Of a stretch of 64,000 bases of DNA, positions 1 through 9,845 are shown piece by piece (the stretch's first letter is position 1; each line of letters opens with the position of its first letter). This DNA is from Acetobacter suratthaniensis. Lineage in GTDB: Bacteria; Pseudomonadota; Alphaproteobacteria; Acetobacterales; Acetobacteraceae. Under the pieces are notes generated by a model that made no database searches, had not been told where the DNA came from, and saw nothing but the letters and a program-made list of their open reading frames with translations. The DNA lies in NCBI RefSeq assembly GCF_017377745.1, contig NZ_JAFVMG010000006.1, positions 62,001 to 126,000 of the forward strand. The letters are read 5' to 3'. A program made the position numbers and the translations under genes.

Positions 1-129
1 TCCATGACTATTGAGGTCGAAGCCATTCGCCGGGTACGCCGCACGGCTATCCGGCAGAAAGTGACGCAGGCACGTTTTACCTTTGTCGCTCTTGATCAGG
101 ATGGTCGTCCCTGTCTGGTTGATCGCTAA
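1..129 (+). CDS. Acyl-CoA thioesterase (hotdog fold), C-terminal fragment
   Basis: An open frame enters from the left edge and stops with TAA at 127-129. Its 42 codons contain [17 protein letters not shown], which resembles the last strand and tail of YciA-type hotdog acyl-CoA thioesterases. These cytosolic enzymes hydrolyse acyl-CoA to free acid and CoA. The catalytic part lies outside the window, so the family call rests on the tail alone. Confidence 0.6.
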   Translation, partial: SMTIEVEAIRRVRRTAIRQKVTQARFTFVALDQDGRPCLVDR

Positions 130-266
130 GCCGCTTTTTTCTTTCTGGACAACACACCACACAAAAGCACAGACAAAGGCTGCATGTGCCTGCGGCCTGT
201 CGTTTCATGCGCGAAGACAGCCCGCAGGGTTTGCCGTATGAAACGCAAGGGGCAGGTGTGACAGAT

Positions 267-1166
267 ATGTGTAGTGCGCGGGCGGATATTATCGACGGAA
301 AGGCTTTTGCAGCGGCTCTCAGGCAGAAAATTGCCACGCAGGTGGCGCGTCTGAAGGCCGAATACGACATCGTGCCGGGGCTGGCCGTAGTGCTGGTGGG
401 AGAAGACCCGGCCTCTGCGGTGTATGTGCGCAACAAAGAGCGTATGACAGCAGAAGTGGGCATGAATGGGCACGCATTCAAACTGCAAGCAAGCGCTTCG
501 GAAGCGGAACTGCTTGAACTGATAGAACAGTTGAATGCCGATGCGTCCATTCATGGTATTCTGGTGCAGTTACCCCTGCCTGCCCACATGGATGCCCGTA
601 AGGTTATCAATACCATTACCCCCGCAAAAGACGTGGATGGTTTTCATGTGATCAATGCCGGTCTGCTTGCGACCGGGCAGGAGGCCATGGTGCCCTGCAC
701 ACCCCTTGGATGCCTTATGCTGCTGAGAGATCGGCTTGGCAGTCTGGCAGGGTATAAGGCGTTGATTGTGGGGGCGTCCAATATTGTCGGCAAACCTATG
801 GCGCAATTACTTCTGGCTGAAAAATGCACTGTCAGCATTGCGCATTCCAAAACCCGAGATCTGGAGGCGGAAGTGCGTCAGGCGGAAATTCTGGTTGTGG
901 CGGCAGGCCGGGCAGAACTGATCCCTGGTGCGTGGATTAAGCCCGGAGCTGTGGTGATTGATGTCGGGATCAATCGTATAGAGCGGGATGGCAAGCCTGT
1001 TCTGGTGGGGGATGTTGCGTTTGAACAGGCTGTGCAGGTAGCCGGAGCCATTACGCCGGTGCCCGGCGGTGTTGGCCCCATGACCATTGCCTGCCTGCTG
1101 GCCAACGCTCTGACAGCCTGCTGCCGTGCAGTCGGCGCCTCTGAGCCTGCGGAACTTGTCGCCTGA
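267..1166 (+). CDS. folD: Bifunctional methylenetetrahydrofolate dehydrogenase / methenyltetrahydrofolate cyclohydrolase
   Basis: FolD interconverts 5,10-methylene-, 5,10-methenyl- and 10-formyl-tetrahydrofolate with NADP in the cytosol. The 299-residue product has the family length and motifs: YVRNKERM near the catalytic Lys, QLPLP, KDVDGFH, the nucleotide-binding [15 protein letters not shown] and the closing GGVGPMT. I place the start at ATG 267, about ten bases after an AGG in AAGGGGCAGG (247-256). GTG 258 in the same frame also fits that ribosome binding site. The dehydrogenase at 1986 probably makes methylene-tetrahydrofolate, so the neighbourhood is consistent with one-carbon metabolism. 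Confidence 0.95.
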   Translation: MCSARADIIDGKAFAAALRQKIATQVARLKAEYDIVPGLAVVLVGEDPASAVYVRNKERMTAEVGMNGHAFKLQASASEAELLELIEQLNADASIHGILVQLPLPAHMDARKVINTITPAKDVDGFHVINAGLLATGQEAMVPCTPLGCLMLLRDRLGSLAGYKALIVGASNIVGKPMAQLLLAEKCTVSIAHSKTRDLEAEVRQAEILVVAAGRAELIPGAWIKPGAVVIDVGINRIERDGKPVLVGDVAFEQAVQVAGAITPVPGGVGPMTIACLLANALTACCRAVGASEPAELVA

Positions 1167-1253
1167 AATAGAACAAATCTGCACTGGCTCGTGTGCGCGT
1201 TGCCCATTGGGTAACGCTGTGCCGGGCGTGCAGTGTAATGGGGTGAGACAGAC

Positions 1254-1871
1254 ATGATCTGTTTTGATTTTGATGGCGTTATTTCGGACTCCCTGCTCAT
1301 GTGGGGCGGTGTGCTGCATAAAACGGCAGCCCGGTTCAGTATCGACCTGCCTGATGATATGCGGCCTTTCCAGCGCCTGCGTCCGCTGACTTTCGAAACA
1401 TTGGGCAAGGCGCTCGGGGTCGATCCTGTAGCCTTCAGTAATGCTATGGCGGCAGAAGCCGCCAGCAATGCTGCTGTGCCCCCTCTGGTAAAGGGTATGC
1501 GGAGCGTTTTGGATACCCTGCTGGGGCAGGAACCTCTGGTTATTGTCAGTTCCAGCCGCCGGGCCGTGATCGAGCGGTTTCTGGTGGAACATGATCTGAG
1601 TCATGTCTTTAACGATGTGATCGGCAGCGATGTCTATCCCTCGAAGGTGGAAGTCCTGCGCGCACTCCTGCCAGCAGGGGCCAGAATTATGGTGGGGGAC
1701 GCCGCCAGCGACATGGAAGCCGCCCGTGCCGTGGGTATCAGGGCCGTTGGCGTTTTGTGGGGCTGGCAGGATGCGGACATGCTGACAGATGCCCATGAAC
1801 TGGTGAAAACCCCGGCTGCTTTGCTGGATGCTTTGGCCCCCGTTCAGGTTGGCTCCGCACATAGCCACTAA
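1254..1871 (+). CDS. HAD-superfamily hydrolase, phosphoglycolate phosphatase-like
   Basis: This is a 205-residue haloacid dehalogenase-type phosphatase. The catalytic motif FDFDG places the nucleophile Asp and the acid Asp at residues 5 and 7. A small alpha-helical cap follows, then motif II (VSSSRR), the Lys of YPSK and the Mg-binding motif MVGDAASDMEAA. Its length fits phosphoglycolate or nucleotide phosphatases, but the substrate cannot be read from sequence. It starts with ATG after GGGGTGAGA and lies 87 bases after folD on the same strand, possibly in one transcript. Confidence 0.8.
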   Translation: MICFDFDGVISDSLLMWGGVLHKTAARFSIDLPDDMRPFQRLRPLTFETLGKALGVDPVAFSNAMAAEAASNAAVPPLVKGMRSVLDTLLGQEPLVIVSSSRRAVIERFLVEHDLSHVFNDVIGSDVYPSKVEVLRALLPAGARIMVGDAASDMEAARAVGIRAVGVLWGWQDADMLTDAHELVKTPAALLDALAPVQVGSAHSH

Positions 1872-1985
1872 AAGCAACATATAGTGTGGTTTTGTTGTTG
1901 ACTTGAGTGGGAAAAGCCGCACACTGAACATCTGATACGTAAGCACTGTCCGGGAATGCCTTCCCGGCCGCACGGAGCAAGGTTC

Positions 1986-4433
1986 ATGTCGGAGTTTCCC
2001 ACACACGCGCGTGTTGTTGTCATTGGCGGGGGCATTATGGGGGCCTCGACCGCGTATCATCTGGCCAAGCTGGGCTGGAAGGATACGATTGTCATTGAGC
2101 GGCACAAGCTAACCTCAGGCACCACATTTCATGCGGCAGGGCTGGTAGGGCAGCTACGCTCTAATGCCAACATTACCCAGCTTCTGGGGGAGTCCGTCAA
2201 ACTCTACAAAACTCTCGAGCAGGAAACCGGTCTGGCAACCGGCTGGAAGATGAATGGTGGGCTGCGGCTCGCCTGTAACGAGGAACGTTGGACCGAGGTG
2301 CGGCGTCAGGCCACAACGGCGCGCTCGTTTGGGCTGGAGATGCACCTGCTATCTCCCAAAGAGGCGCTGGATCTCTGGCCCCTTATGGATATTTCGGATC
2401 TCGTGGGGGCGGCTTTCCTGCCAACCGACGGACAGGCCAATCCATCCGACATTACTGCCTCTCTGGCCAAGGGCGCTCGTTTGCACGGTGCGCGTATTTT
2501 TGAAGATACCGATGTAACCGGCTTCAAGGTTGAGAATGGCCGTGTGACAGAGGTGCAGACCAGCCGTGGCACGGTTCAGTGCGAGATCGTGGTCAACTGT
2601 GCAGGGCAGTGGGCGCGTGAACTGGGTGCTCAAGTGGGTGTGAATGTGCCGCTGGTTTCTGTTGAGCATCAGTATATGATCACAGAGCAGATCGCGGGTG
2701 TAACATCCAACTTGCCAACCCTGCGTGATCCCGATCGTCTGACTTATTATAAAGAAGAAGTCGGCGGGTTAGTCATGGGTGGATATGAACCCAATCCCAT
2801 CGCATGGGCGGCGGATGGTTTTCCCGACAGGTTCAATTTCCAGCTTCTAGGCTCGAATTTCGATCATTTCGAACAGTTGACTGAGCTGGCTCTAGGCCGC
2901 GTCCCTGCTCTGGCGACTGCCGGGGTAAAAGAGCTGATCAACGGGCCGGAAAGCTTTACGCCAGATGGTAACTTCATCCTAGGATTGGCGCCCGAGCTGG
3001 ATAATTATTATCTGGGCTGTGGTTTTAACGCCTTTGGTATTGCGGCAGGTGGTGGGGCTGGCAAGGTTCTGGCGGAGTGGATCGTGGGGGGAGAGCCGCC
3101 CTATGATCTCTCTGCAGTTGATATTCTACGGTTTGGTCGCAACCATCAGGACGTCAACTGGGTGCGCAGCCGCACTCTGGAAGCGTATGCAAAGCATTAC
3201 ACAATTGCATGGCCCAGCGAGGAATATAAAAGCGGCCGTCCCCTGCGACGTTCTCCGCTTTACGACCGGCTTAAGGTACAGGGCGCCGTATTTGGTGAGA
3301 AACTGGGATGGGAAAGGCCAAACTGGTTTGCTGCCCCCGGTGAGGACGCCGCCGATCACTACACTTTTGGGCGTCCCAACTGGTTCGGAGCTGTTGCGCG
3401 AGAGCATGCGGCAACACGTGATGCGGTAAGTGTGTTTGATCAGACATCTTTCGCCAAATTTATGCTGGCTGGGCGAGATGCGGCAGAGGCTCTATCCGTT
3501 ATCAGTGCGGCGAACGTACACAAAGCTCCCGGCAGTCTGATCTATTCGTTGATGCTCAACTCGCATGGTGGCATTGAATCAGACTTTACCGCTGCACGCA
3601 TTGCGCAGGATGAATACTACCTTGTTTGCGGCACAGGGGCTGCAACCCGCGACTTTGACTGGATCAAGCGGCATATCCCCCGCGGCATGGATGCGCGGCT
3701 GATTGATGTCTCTTCAATGTATTCAACCCTGTCGCTCATGGGGCCACAGGCACGGCGTGTACTGGAAAAACTGACGCGCGATGATGTCTCGAATGCCGCG
3801 TTCCCGTTCGGAACATGGCGCACGTTGCATATTGCGGGCGCGCCAGTACGGGCCTTACGCGTTACTTATGTGGGTGAACTCGGTTGGGAGCTGCATATAC
3901 CGGTTGAATTCGCCGCAACTGTTTATGATGCGCTGATGCAGGCCGGGCAGGCTTTTGGTCTTTGCAATGCCGGTTATCGTGCCATTGAAACCCTGCGTCT
4001 GGAAAAAGGCTATCGGGCTTTTGGCTCTGACATTGGCCCCGACCATACCCCTTACGAGGCAGGACTTGGCTGGCTGCTGAAAATGAAGAGCGGTCTGCCC
4101 TTTATCGGTCGAGAAGCATTGGAAAAACTGCAGGATGCGCCATTACGCAAGAAACTGGTTTGTTTCACTGTAGAAGACCCTACGGTTGTGCTGCTGGGGC
4201 GTGAGACGATCTATCGCAATGGAGAGCGCGTAGGTTGGGTTGGTTCCGCAGGTTTTGGGCATACGATTGGTAAACCCATTGCTTATGGTTATGTCCGGCA
4301 GTCAGAAGGGGATGTCACCGATGAGTTCGTGCTGTCCGGCCAGTATGAACTGGATGTCGCAACAATACGTGTGCCGGCAACGGCTCATCTGAAACCGCTT
4401 TACGATGCCCAGCGCAGCCGTATTCTAGGGTAA
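1986..4433 (+). CDS. FAD-dependent oxidoreductase / GcvT fusion, dimethylglycine or sarcosine dehydrogenase-like
   Basis: The 815-residue two-domain enzyme has an N-terminal DAO domain with the FAD dinucleotide motif GGGIMG at residues 14-19. TSGTTFHAAG follows, where His49 matches the covalent FAD-His of dimethylglycine and sarcosine dehydrogenases. From about residue 430 it continues as a GcvT-type folate-binding domain (VTYVGELGWELHIP, ETLRLEKGYRAFG). The family demethylates N-methylglycines oxidatively and passes the one-carbon unit to tetrahydrofolate. Start ATG 1986 follows CGGAGCAAGG; an upstream ATG at 1956 has no such site. The exact methylamine substrate is unknown. folD lies upstream and a kinase-like gene directly downstream. 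Confidence 0.85.
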   Translation: MSEFPTHARVVVIGGGIMGASTAYHLAKLGWKDTIVIERHKLTSGTTFHAAGLVGQLRSNANITQLLGESVKLYKTLEQETGLATGWKMNGGLRLACNEERWTEVRRQATTARSFGLEMHLLSPKEALDLWPLMDISDLVGAAFLPTDGQANPSDITASLAKGARLHGARIFEDTDVTGFKVENGRVTEVQTSRGTVQCEIVVNCAGQWARELGAQVGVNVPLVSVEHQYMITEQIAGVTSNLPTLRDPDRLTYYKEEVGGLVMGGYEPNPIAWAADGFPDRFNFQLLGSNFDHFEQLTELALGRVPALATAGVKELINGPESFTPDGNFILGLAPELDNYYLGCGFNAFGIAAGGGAGKVLAEWIVGGEPPYDLSAVDILRFGRNHQDVNWVRSRTLEAYAKHYTIAWPSEEYKSGRPLRRSPLYDRLKVQGAVFGEKLGWERPNWFAAPGEDAADHYTFGRPNWFGAVAREHAATRDAVSVFDQTSFAKFMLAGRDAAEALSVISAANVHKAPGSLIYSLMLNSHGGIESDFTAARIAQDEYYLVCGTGAATRDFDWIKRHIPRGMDARLIDVSSMYSTLSLMGPQARRVLEKLTRDDVSNAAFPFGTWRTLHIAGAPVRALRVTYVGELGWELHIPVEFAATVYDALMQAGQAFGLCNAGYRAIETLRLEKGYRAFGSDIGPDHTPYEAGLGWLLKMKSGLPFIGREALEKLQDAPLRKKLVCFTVEDPTVVLLGRETIYRNGERVGWVGSAGFGHTIGKPIAYGYVRQSEGDVTDEFVLSGQYELDVATIRVPATAHLKPLYDAQRSRILG

Positions 4434-4500
4434 GGGAGCAGGCAGGAGCGGGCTTTCCAGGCCCGCAGGTTAGCATGACGGCATCTGAGAAGGACGGCGC

Positions 4501-5379
4501 ATGACACAGACACTGCATGATAGGCTGAAGGCGCTGCCATGCTGGACGGGGCCAGTTGATCCGCGCCCGTTAGGGGGCGGCATTACAAACAGCAATTTTG
4601 TGGTGGATGATGGGCCCCGGCGTTATGTCGTGCGTGTGGGGCAGGATATTCCCCTGCACAATGTCATGCGTTTTAACGAGCAGGCGGCCTCCCATGCGGC
4701 CGCGTTAGCCGGTATTTCTCCTTCAGTGCGCTATGCCGAAGCCGATTTACTGGTTATTGATTTCATAGAGGGGCAAACACTCGACGCGGCAGGAGTACGC
4801 GCCCGTTTGCCGGCTGTCGTCGATCTTGTTCGCCGTATGCATCATGGCATACAGGAACATCTGTCCGGGCCTGCTCTGAGTTTCTGGATTTTTCATGTTC
4901 TACGGAATTACCTGCGCGTTTTACGACGCAAGGATTCCAGCCCACCAGTAGAGCTTGATAGACTGGAGCGGATTACCCATGAACTGGAGCAGGCTTTGGG
5001 GCCTGTCGAGACCGTTTTTGCCCATAATGACCTGCTGCCTGCGAATTTTCTCGATGATGGGCAGCGTATCTGGTTGATCGACTGGGACTATGGTGGGTTT
5101 AACACGCCGCTGTTCGATCTCGGTAACCTGGCTTCGAACAATGCGTTTGATGCAGCCGAGCGTGAGGCCATGCTGGCACTTTATTATGGTCATCCACCAG
5201 ATGATGCCCTGCGTTATCGCTTGCAGGTTATGGCCGTAGCTTCGATGCTGCGTGAAGGATTGTGGAGCATGGTTTCTGAAACGGAATCCACAATCGCTTT
5301 TGATTATCGGGATTATACCCGCATGAATATGAGCGTGTTCGAGCAGGAACTTGAGATACTCAACATCATGCGAGGCTGA
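4501..5379 (+). CDS. Choline/ethanolamine kinase-like phosphotransferase
   Basis: The 292-residue protein has the aminoglycoside phosphotransferase/choline kinase fold. An N-terminal glycine-rich loop (LGGGITNSNF) is followed by the catalytic Brenner motif AHNDLLPANF near residue 178 and the metal-binding Asp of LIDWDYGG. Such proteins phosphorylate choline, ethanolamine or related alcohols with ATP in the cytosol. The start at ATG 4501 follows GAGAAGGAC. It lies 67 bases after the dehydrogenase fusion on the same strand, which suggests a shared methylamine or choline-related pathway. The substrate is not established. Confidence 0.75.
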   Translation: MTQTLHDRLKALPCWTGPVDPRPLGGGITNSNFVVDDGPRRYVVRVGQDIPLHNVMRFNEQAASHAAALAGISPSVRYAEADLLVIDFIEGQTLDAAGVRARLPAVVDLVRRMHHGIQEHLSGPALSFWIFHVLRNYLRVLRRKDSSPPVELDRLERITHELEQALGPVETVFAHNDLLPANFLDDGQRIWLIDWDYGGFNTPLFDLGNLASNNAFDAAEREAMLALYYGHPPDDALRYRLQVMAVASMLREGLWSMVSETESTIAFDYRDYTRMNMSVFEQELEILNIMRG

Positions 5380-5389
5380 TGGGCCCTTT

Positions 5390-6424
5390 TTAGGGAGCCA
5401 ACACAATACGGCCGGGCAGGCCACCCTTGCGGGTCTGTTCAAGTGCTGTTTCAAACGCTTCCAACGGCAGGGTCTGAGCAACCGGAACACGCAGTATGCC
5501 ACGGGCCAGAAGGTCTATGGCTTCGTGCAGATCTGACAGGGTGGCTCCAACGGAGCCGATAAATGAGACTTCGCGCACGATCAGGTCAATCGGGTGTGTC
5601 TGGAATGTATCCTGTGTATAGCCGATAAGCACCAGTCTGCCACGGCGGCGCAGCATATCCATGCCGGAGCGGATACTGGCCGCTGTCCCCACCAGTTCAA
5701 AGACTATATCCGCACCTTCGCCCGTTATTTCCTTCACGCGTGCGGCAAGATCGGGTTCCTGCGTGGCATCGAGGGTGTATTCGGCTCCCTGTTCATGAGC
5801 GAGAACCTCTCTGGCTCCCCCGCGCCCAACAGCGATAACGCGTGCGCCTGCATTTCTGGCATATTGCAACAGGGCCAGCCCCACCCCACCCGTGCCATAA
5901 ACGACCACCCATTCACCCGGCCTGATTGTAGCCAAGCGCCCGGCATGTACGGCTGTTGAACCCGCACAGCCCATAACGGCGGCCTCAGCCGTAGAAACAT
6001 GATCGGGGAGGGGGACGCAGTTACGCACTGGCACACAGATATATTCAGCAAAACCGCCATCCGCATTGAAACCGGGCTGCGCATGCGGGGCGGGGCAGAG
6101 ATGCTCGTCTCCTTTCAGGCAGTAGCGGCAATGGCCACAACCCTCATAATAATAAATAGCGGCACGCTGTCCCAGCCATGTGTCGGAAACACCAGCACCA
6201 CAACACATAATGGTGCCGGCAATTTCATGACCAACAGCAAAGTTCCGTCCACCCAGATCAAGCAGTCCATCGCGGATATGCAGATCCGTGCGGCAGACAC
6301 CGCAGGCATTGATCCGCACCAGCACCTCTCCTTCAGCGGGTGAGGGGATAGAGACGGCGCGCAGGGCAAAAGGCTTGCCCGGCTCAATGAGTTGCACGGC
6401 CCGCATGGTGGCTGATTCTGACAT
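5390..6424 (-). CDS. Zinc-dependent alcohol dehydrogenase (MDR family)
   Basis: This 344-residue medium-chain dehydrogenase has the catalytic zinc ligands CGVCRTDLH and GHEIAG. The four-cysteine structural zinc lobe is CGHCRYCLKGDEHLC, and the nucleotide-binding motif is GTGGVGLALL. It oxidises an alcohol, or reduces an aldehyde, with NAD(P) in the cytosol; the substrate is unknown. ATG 6424 is preceded on the minus strand by AGGG at suitable spacing. It converges on the phosphotransferase gene, with ten bases between the stops, and diverges from the RND efflux operon. Confidence 0.88.
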   Translation of the reverse strand: MSESATMRAVQLIEPGKPFALRAVSIPSPAEGEVLVRINACGVCRTDLHIRDGLLDLGGRNFAVGHEIAGTIMCCGAGVSDTWLGQRAAIYYYEGCGHCRYCLKGDEHLCPAPHAQPGFNADGGFAEYICVPVRNCVPLPDHVSTAEAAVMGCAGSTAVHAGRLATIRPGEWVVVYGTGGVGLALLQYARNAGARVIAVGRGGAREVLAHEQGAEYTLDATQEPDLAARVKEITGEGADIVFELVGTAASIRSGMDMLRRRGRLVLIGYTQDTFQTHPIDLIVREVSFIGSVGATLSDLHEAIDLLARGILRVPVAQTLPLEAFETALEQTRKGGLPGRIVLAP

Positions 6425-6653
6425 GATGTGGCCCTGCGTTCTGATTGCGGAATGGTTTGTCTGCGTATGATAGGCAAAGAGCGATAGCCCGGCAACAGCA
6501 GAAAAAACGGCACTTAATAGCGCTTTTACAGGCTGTATGGCGCAATATTAATTTGTTTTTTATATCAATAAAATTTTTTGTAACAGATTTTTGAATAAAA
6601 AATTCCTACCGTCAGGCCGATCCCGACCACAATCCATCGAGAACTGGGAAGGC

Positions 6654-9600
6654 ATGAATGCAATCGTCATAACCGCATTGAAACGGCCCTATACTTTTGT
6701 GGTCCTTTCACTGCTCATTCTCGCGTTTGGCGTGCTGTCCGTAATGCGCGCGCCAACCGATGTGTTTCCCAATATCAAGCTGCCAGTTGTGTCCGTTGTG
6801 TGGACATACGGCGGCATGCTGCCAGAGGAATTTGCAGGACGCATAACGTACAATTACGAACTGGCTGTAACCTCCACCGTGGAGGGCATCGAGCATATGG
6901 AAAGCAGCTCGTATTATGGCCGCAGTATCGTCAACATCTACTTCCAGCCCGGCACGGATATCGGCGAGGCGGAAGCTGAAGTTACGGCTATTTCCCAGAC
7001 CGTTATCAAGCAGCTTCCCGATAATATTCCTGCCCCTATGGTCATGCGTCTGGATGCGTCCTCCGTGCCGGTTCTGGCGCTGCAGGTCACATCTGACAAA
7101 CAGACCCCGTCAGATCTGTTCAAGATCGCGATGACGCGCATCCGGCCTATTCTCGTGACAGTGCCGGGCTCGGTGCTGCCACAGGCTTATGGCGGTATGG
7201 ACAGCTTCATTATGGTCGCACTGAACCAGAAGCAGCTTCAGGCACACCATCTCTCCGCTATGGACGTGCAGAACGCTTTGCGTAAGCAGAACATCGTACT
7301 GCCTGCGGGTGATCAGAAAATTGATCGCACGGACTGGATGGTTCAGACCAACGCCACCCCCCGCTCCATGCAGGAACTGGGTGATATTCCCGTCAAGCGT
7401 GTAGGTAACTCGGTCATTTATGTCCATGACGTGGCCAATGTGTACCGTGGCGGACACCCCCAGACCAACCTTGTGCTGGTGCAGGGCAAGCAGGGTGTCA
7501 TGATCGTCGTCATGAAAAGTGGCGAAGCATCAACGCTTGATGTCGTGTCCAGAACCAAGGAACTGCTGCCGCGTGTGCGCCAGCTCGTACCGCCTGACGT
7601 GCATATTTCGGTGCTGAACGATGCCTCGGTTTTCGTGAAAGACGCCATCAAGGATGTGGTCCGCGAAATGCTGACAGCCGCTGTGCTGACTGGCCTTGTC
7701 GTGCTGCTGTTCCTTGGTTCCTGGCGCTCGACCATCATTATCGCCACGTCTATTCCGCTGTGCATTCTGGCTGCCATTATCTGCCTGCTTTGGGCGGGGC
7801 AGACCATCAATGTCATGACTTTGGGTGGTCTGGCGCTGGCCGTTGGTATTCTGGTGGATGATGCAACCGTCATGATCGAGAATATCGATACCCACCTTGA
7901 AATGGGCAAAGATCTGGAAACAGCCATTATCGATGCGGCTAACCAGATTGTTATTCCCACGCTGGTTTCCACCCTGTGCATCTGCATTGTGTGGACACCA
8001 CTGTTCCGCCTGAGCGGTGTGGCTGGCTGGCTGTTCATGCCGATGGCCGAGGCGATTGTCTTCGCCATGCTGGCATCGTTTATCCTGTCGCGTACTCTGG
8101 TGCCGACCATGGCCAAATATCTTCTGGCAGGACAGGTACATCCGGGGCTGCATGGCGATGAGCATGAAGCCTTGCCAAAAGGGTTTTTTGGGCAGTTCCA
8201 GAACAAGTTCGAACATGCGTTTCACGCTTTCAAGCTCCGCTACGGGCGGGTGCTGGAACGTGCCGTCACTCGACGTCGCAAGTTTGTCACGGTGTTTCTC
8301 GGGTTATCTGTTCTCTCTCTTGCGCTCTTTGCAGTCGTCGGACAGGATTTCTTTCCCGAGGTGAAATCCGGCGCGTTGCAAATGCATGTGCGCGCGCCCC
8401 TTGGCTCGCGTATTGAAACCACGGGGCGTATCGCCAGTCTGATAGATGACCGGATTGAGCAGATTCTGCCTGGCAAGGTGGAAGGCATTATCAACAACTG
8501 CGGTCTGCCCGAAGGCCCGCATAATCAGGCGTTTATTCCCACGCCCACAATCGGTACACAGGATTGCGACCTGAGCATTACCCTTAAGGACGAGGTCTCT
8601 CCCGTATGGGATTACCGCGCCCTGCTACGGCGCAAGCTTTCAGCCAGTTTCCCCGGCACGGTCTTTACGTTCCAGCCTGCCGACCTGACTGAAAAAATCC
8701 TGAACTTCGGCTCACCCGCACCGGTTGATATCCAGATATCCGGCCCGGATATTCGCGATAACTACCGTTATGCCCGCCTGCTGGTTAACCGCCTGCGCAG
8801 CATACCCGGAGCCGTGGATACAGTTATCCAGCAGACCATGCGCACGCCAACACTGTTCGTGCAGGGCAACCGTACATTCAGTCAGGCCACTGGCATGACG
8901 GAAGGTGATATTGCCAATAACGAACTGATGACTCTCTCAGGCAGCCAGACGGTAGACCCGCAATACTGGCTCGACCCAAAAACCGGCATTACGTTTCCAC
9001 TTAATGTCTATGTCTCACAGGATCAGCTTACCCACTACAACAACCTGCTGACCATTCCTGTCGATAAGGGGGATAACGACCCCGAAGGCAAGGACATGCA
9101 GCTTCTGGGCAGTATCAGCACGGTTACGCCTATCGGCACGCCGGGACAGGTGTCTCACTATAACTCCATGCCTGATATTGATATTTACGTTTCGACAGAG
9201 TTTACCGATCTCGGGTCTGTTCTGGCTCAGGTCAAACGTGACATCGCAGCGACAAAAGGCGATCTACCGCGTGGTGTTGCTGTGGATATCCGTGGGCAGG
9301 CCACAACCATGCACAGCGCTTATGTGGAGCTGATTGCCGGTCTCGTGGTTTCGGTGGTGCTGATCTACATGCTGATTGTGGTCAACTTCCAGTCTTGGAT
9401 TGATCCTTTCATTATCATCTCGGCATTGCCGGGCGCGTTGGCCGGTATTGCATGGAGCCTGTTCCTGACCCAGACACGCCTGTCCGTGCCGGCATTGACG
9501 GGGGCCATCATGTGCATGGGAACGGCTACGGCCAACTCCATTCTGGTGGTGTCCTTCGCCAAGGAGCGTTTCGCCATGCACCGTAGTGCTGTAGCGGCTG

Positions 9601-9845
9601 CGGTTGAAGCGGGGATAGGTCGTATCCGTCCTGTCATCATGACAGCATCGGCTATGATTATCGGCATGGTGCCAATGGCTATCAGCAACTCTCAGAATGC
9701 TCCGCTGGGTAAGGCGGTCATTGGCGGGCTGATTGTGGCCACTATTTCCACCCTGCTTTTTGTCCCCTGTGTTTATGCAATTTTCCATCATCGTCCGGAA
9801 AAGCCGTCCAGCACGGATACGGCACACCGGCAGGAGGCTGTCTGA
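6654..9845 (+). CDS. RND efflux transporter, inner-membrane permease
   Basis: This proton-driven RND pump is about 1063 residues long. The first transmembrane segment (TFVVLSLLILAFGVL) follows ALKRP, and two large periplasmic loops separate the twelve helices. TM4 carries the proton-relay Asp pair in GILVDDATVMIEN. I prefer ATG 6654 because the domain begins there (MNAIVITALKRPYTF); an in-frame TTG at 6591 lacks a ribosome binding site. The stop overlaps the next start by one base. It is the first gene of a permease-adaptor-outer membrane operon. The substrate is unknown, and no regulator gene is adjacent. Confidence 0.92.
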   Translation: MNAIVITALKRPYTFVVLSLLILAFGVLSVMRAPTDVFPNIKLPVVSVVWTYGGMLPEEFAGRITYNYELAVTSTVEGIEHMESSSYYGRSIVNIYFQPGTDIGEAEAEVTAISQTVIKQLPDNIPAPMVMRLDASSVPVLALQVTSDKQTPSDLFKIAMTRIRPILVTVPGSVLPQAYGGMDSFIMVALNQKQLQAHHLSAMDVQNALRKQNIVLPAGDQKIDRTDWMVQTNATPRSMQELGDIPVKRVGNSVIYVHDVANVYRGGHPQTNLVLVQGKQGVMIVVMKSGEASTLDVVSRTKELLPRVRQLVPPDVHISVLNDASVFVKDAIKDVVREMLTAAVLTGLVVLLFLGSWRSTIIIATSIPLCILAAIICLLWAGQTINVMTLGGLALAVGILVDDATVMIENIDTHLEMGKDLETAIIDAANQIVIPTLVSTLCICIVWTPLFRLSGVAGWLFMPMAEAIVFAMLASFILSRTLVPTMAKYLLAGQVHPGLHGDEHEALPKGFFGQFQNKFEHAFHAFKLRYGRVLERAVTRRRKFVTVFLGLSVLSLALFAVVGQDFFPEVKSGALQMHVRAPLGSRIETTGRIASLIDDRIEQILPGKVEGIINNCGLPEGPHNQAFIPTPTIGTQDCDLSITLKDEVSPVWDYRALLRRKLSASFPGTVFTFQPADLTEKILNFGSPAPVDIQISGPDIRDNYRYARLLVNRLRSIPGAVDTVIQQTMRTPTLFVQGNRTFSQATGMTEGDIANNELMTLSGSQTVDPQYWLDPKTGITFPLNVYVSQDQLTHYNNLLTIPVDKGDNDPEGKDMQLLGSISTVTPIGTPGQVSHYNSMPDIDIYVSTEFTDLGSVLAQVKRDIAATKGDLPRGVAVDIRGQATTMHSAYVELIAGLVVSVVLIYMLIVVNFQSWIDPFIIISALPGALAGIAWSLFLTQTRLSVPALTGAIMCMGTATANSILVVSFAKERFAMHRSAVAAAVEAGIGRIRPVIMTASAMIIGMVPMAISNSQNAPLGKAVIGGLIVATISTLLFVPCVYAIFHHRPEKPSSTDTAHRQEAV

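Noticed and set aside
807-2105. Long open frame on the minus strand across folD and the HAD gene
   Set aside because: Its product is low-complexity and family-less, while the plus strand encodes clear FolD and HAD proteins. It is a frame shadow.
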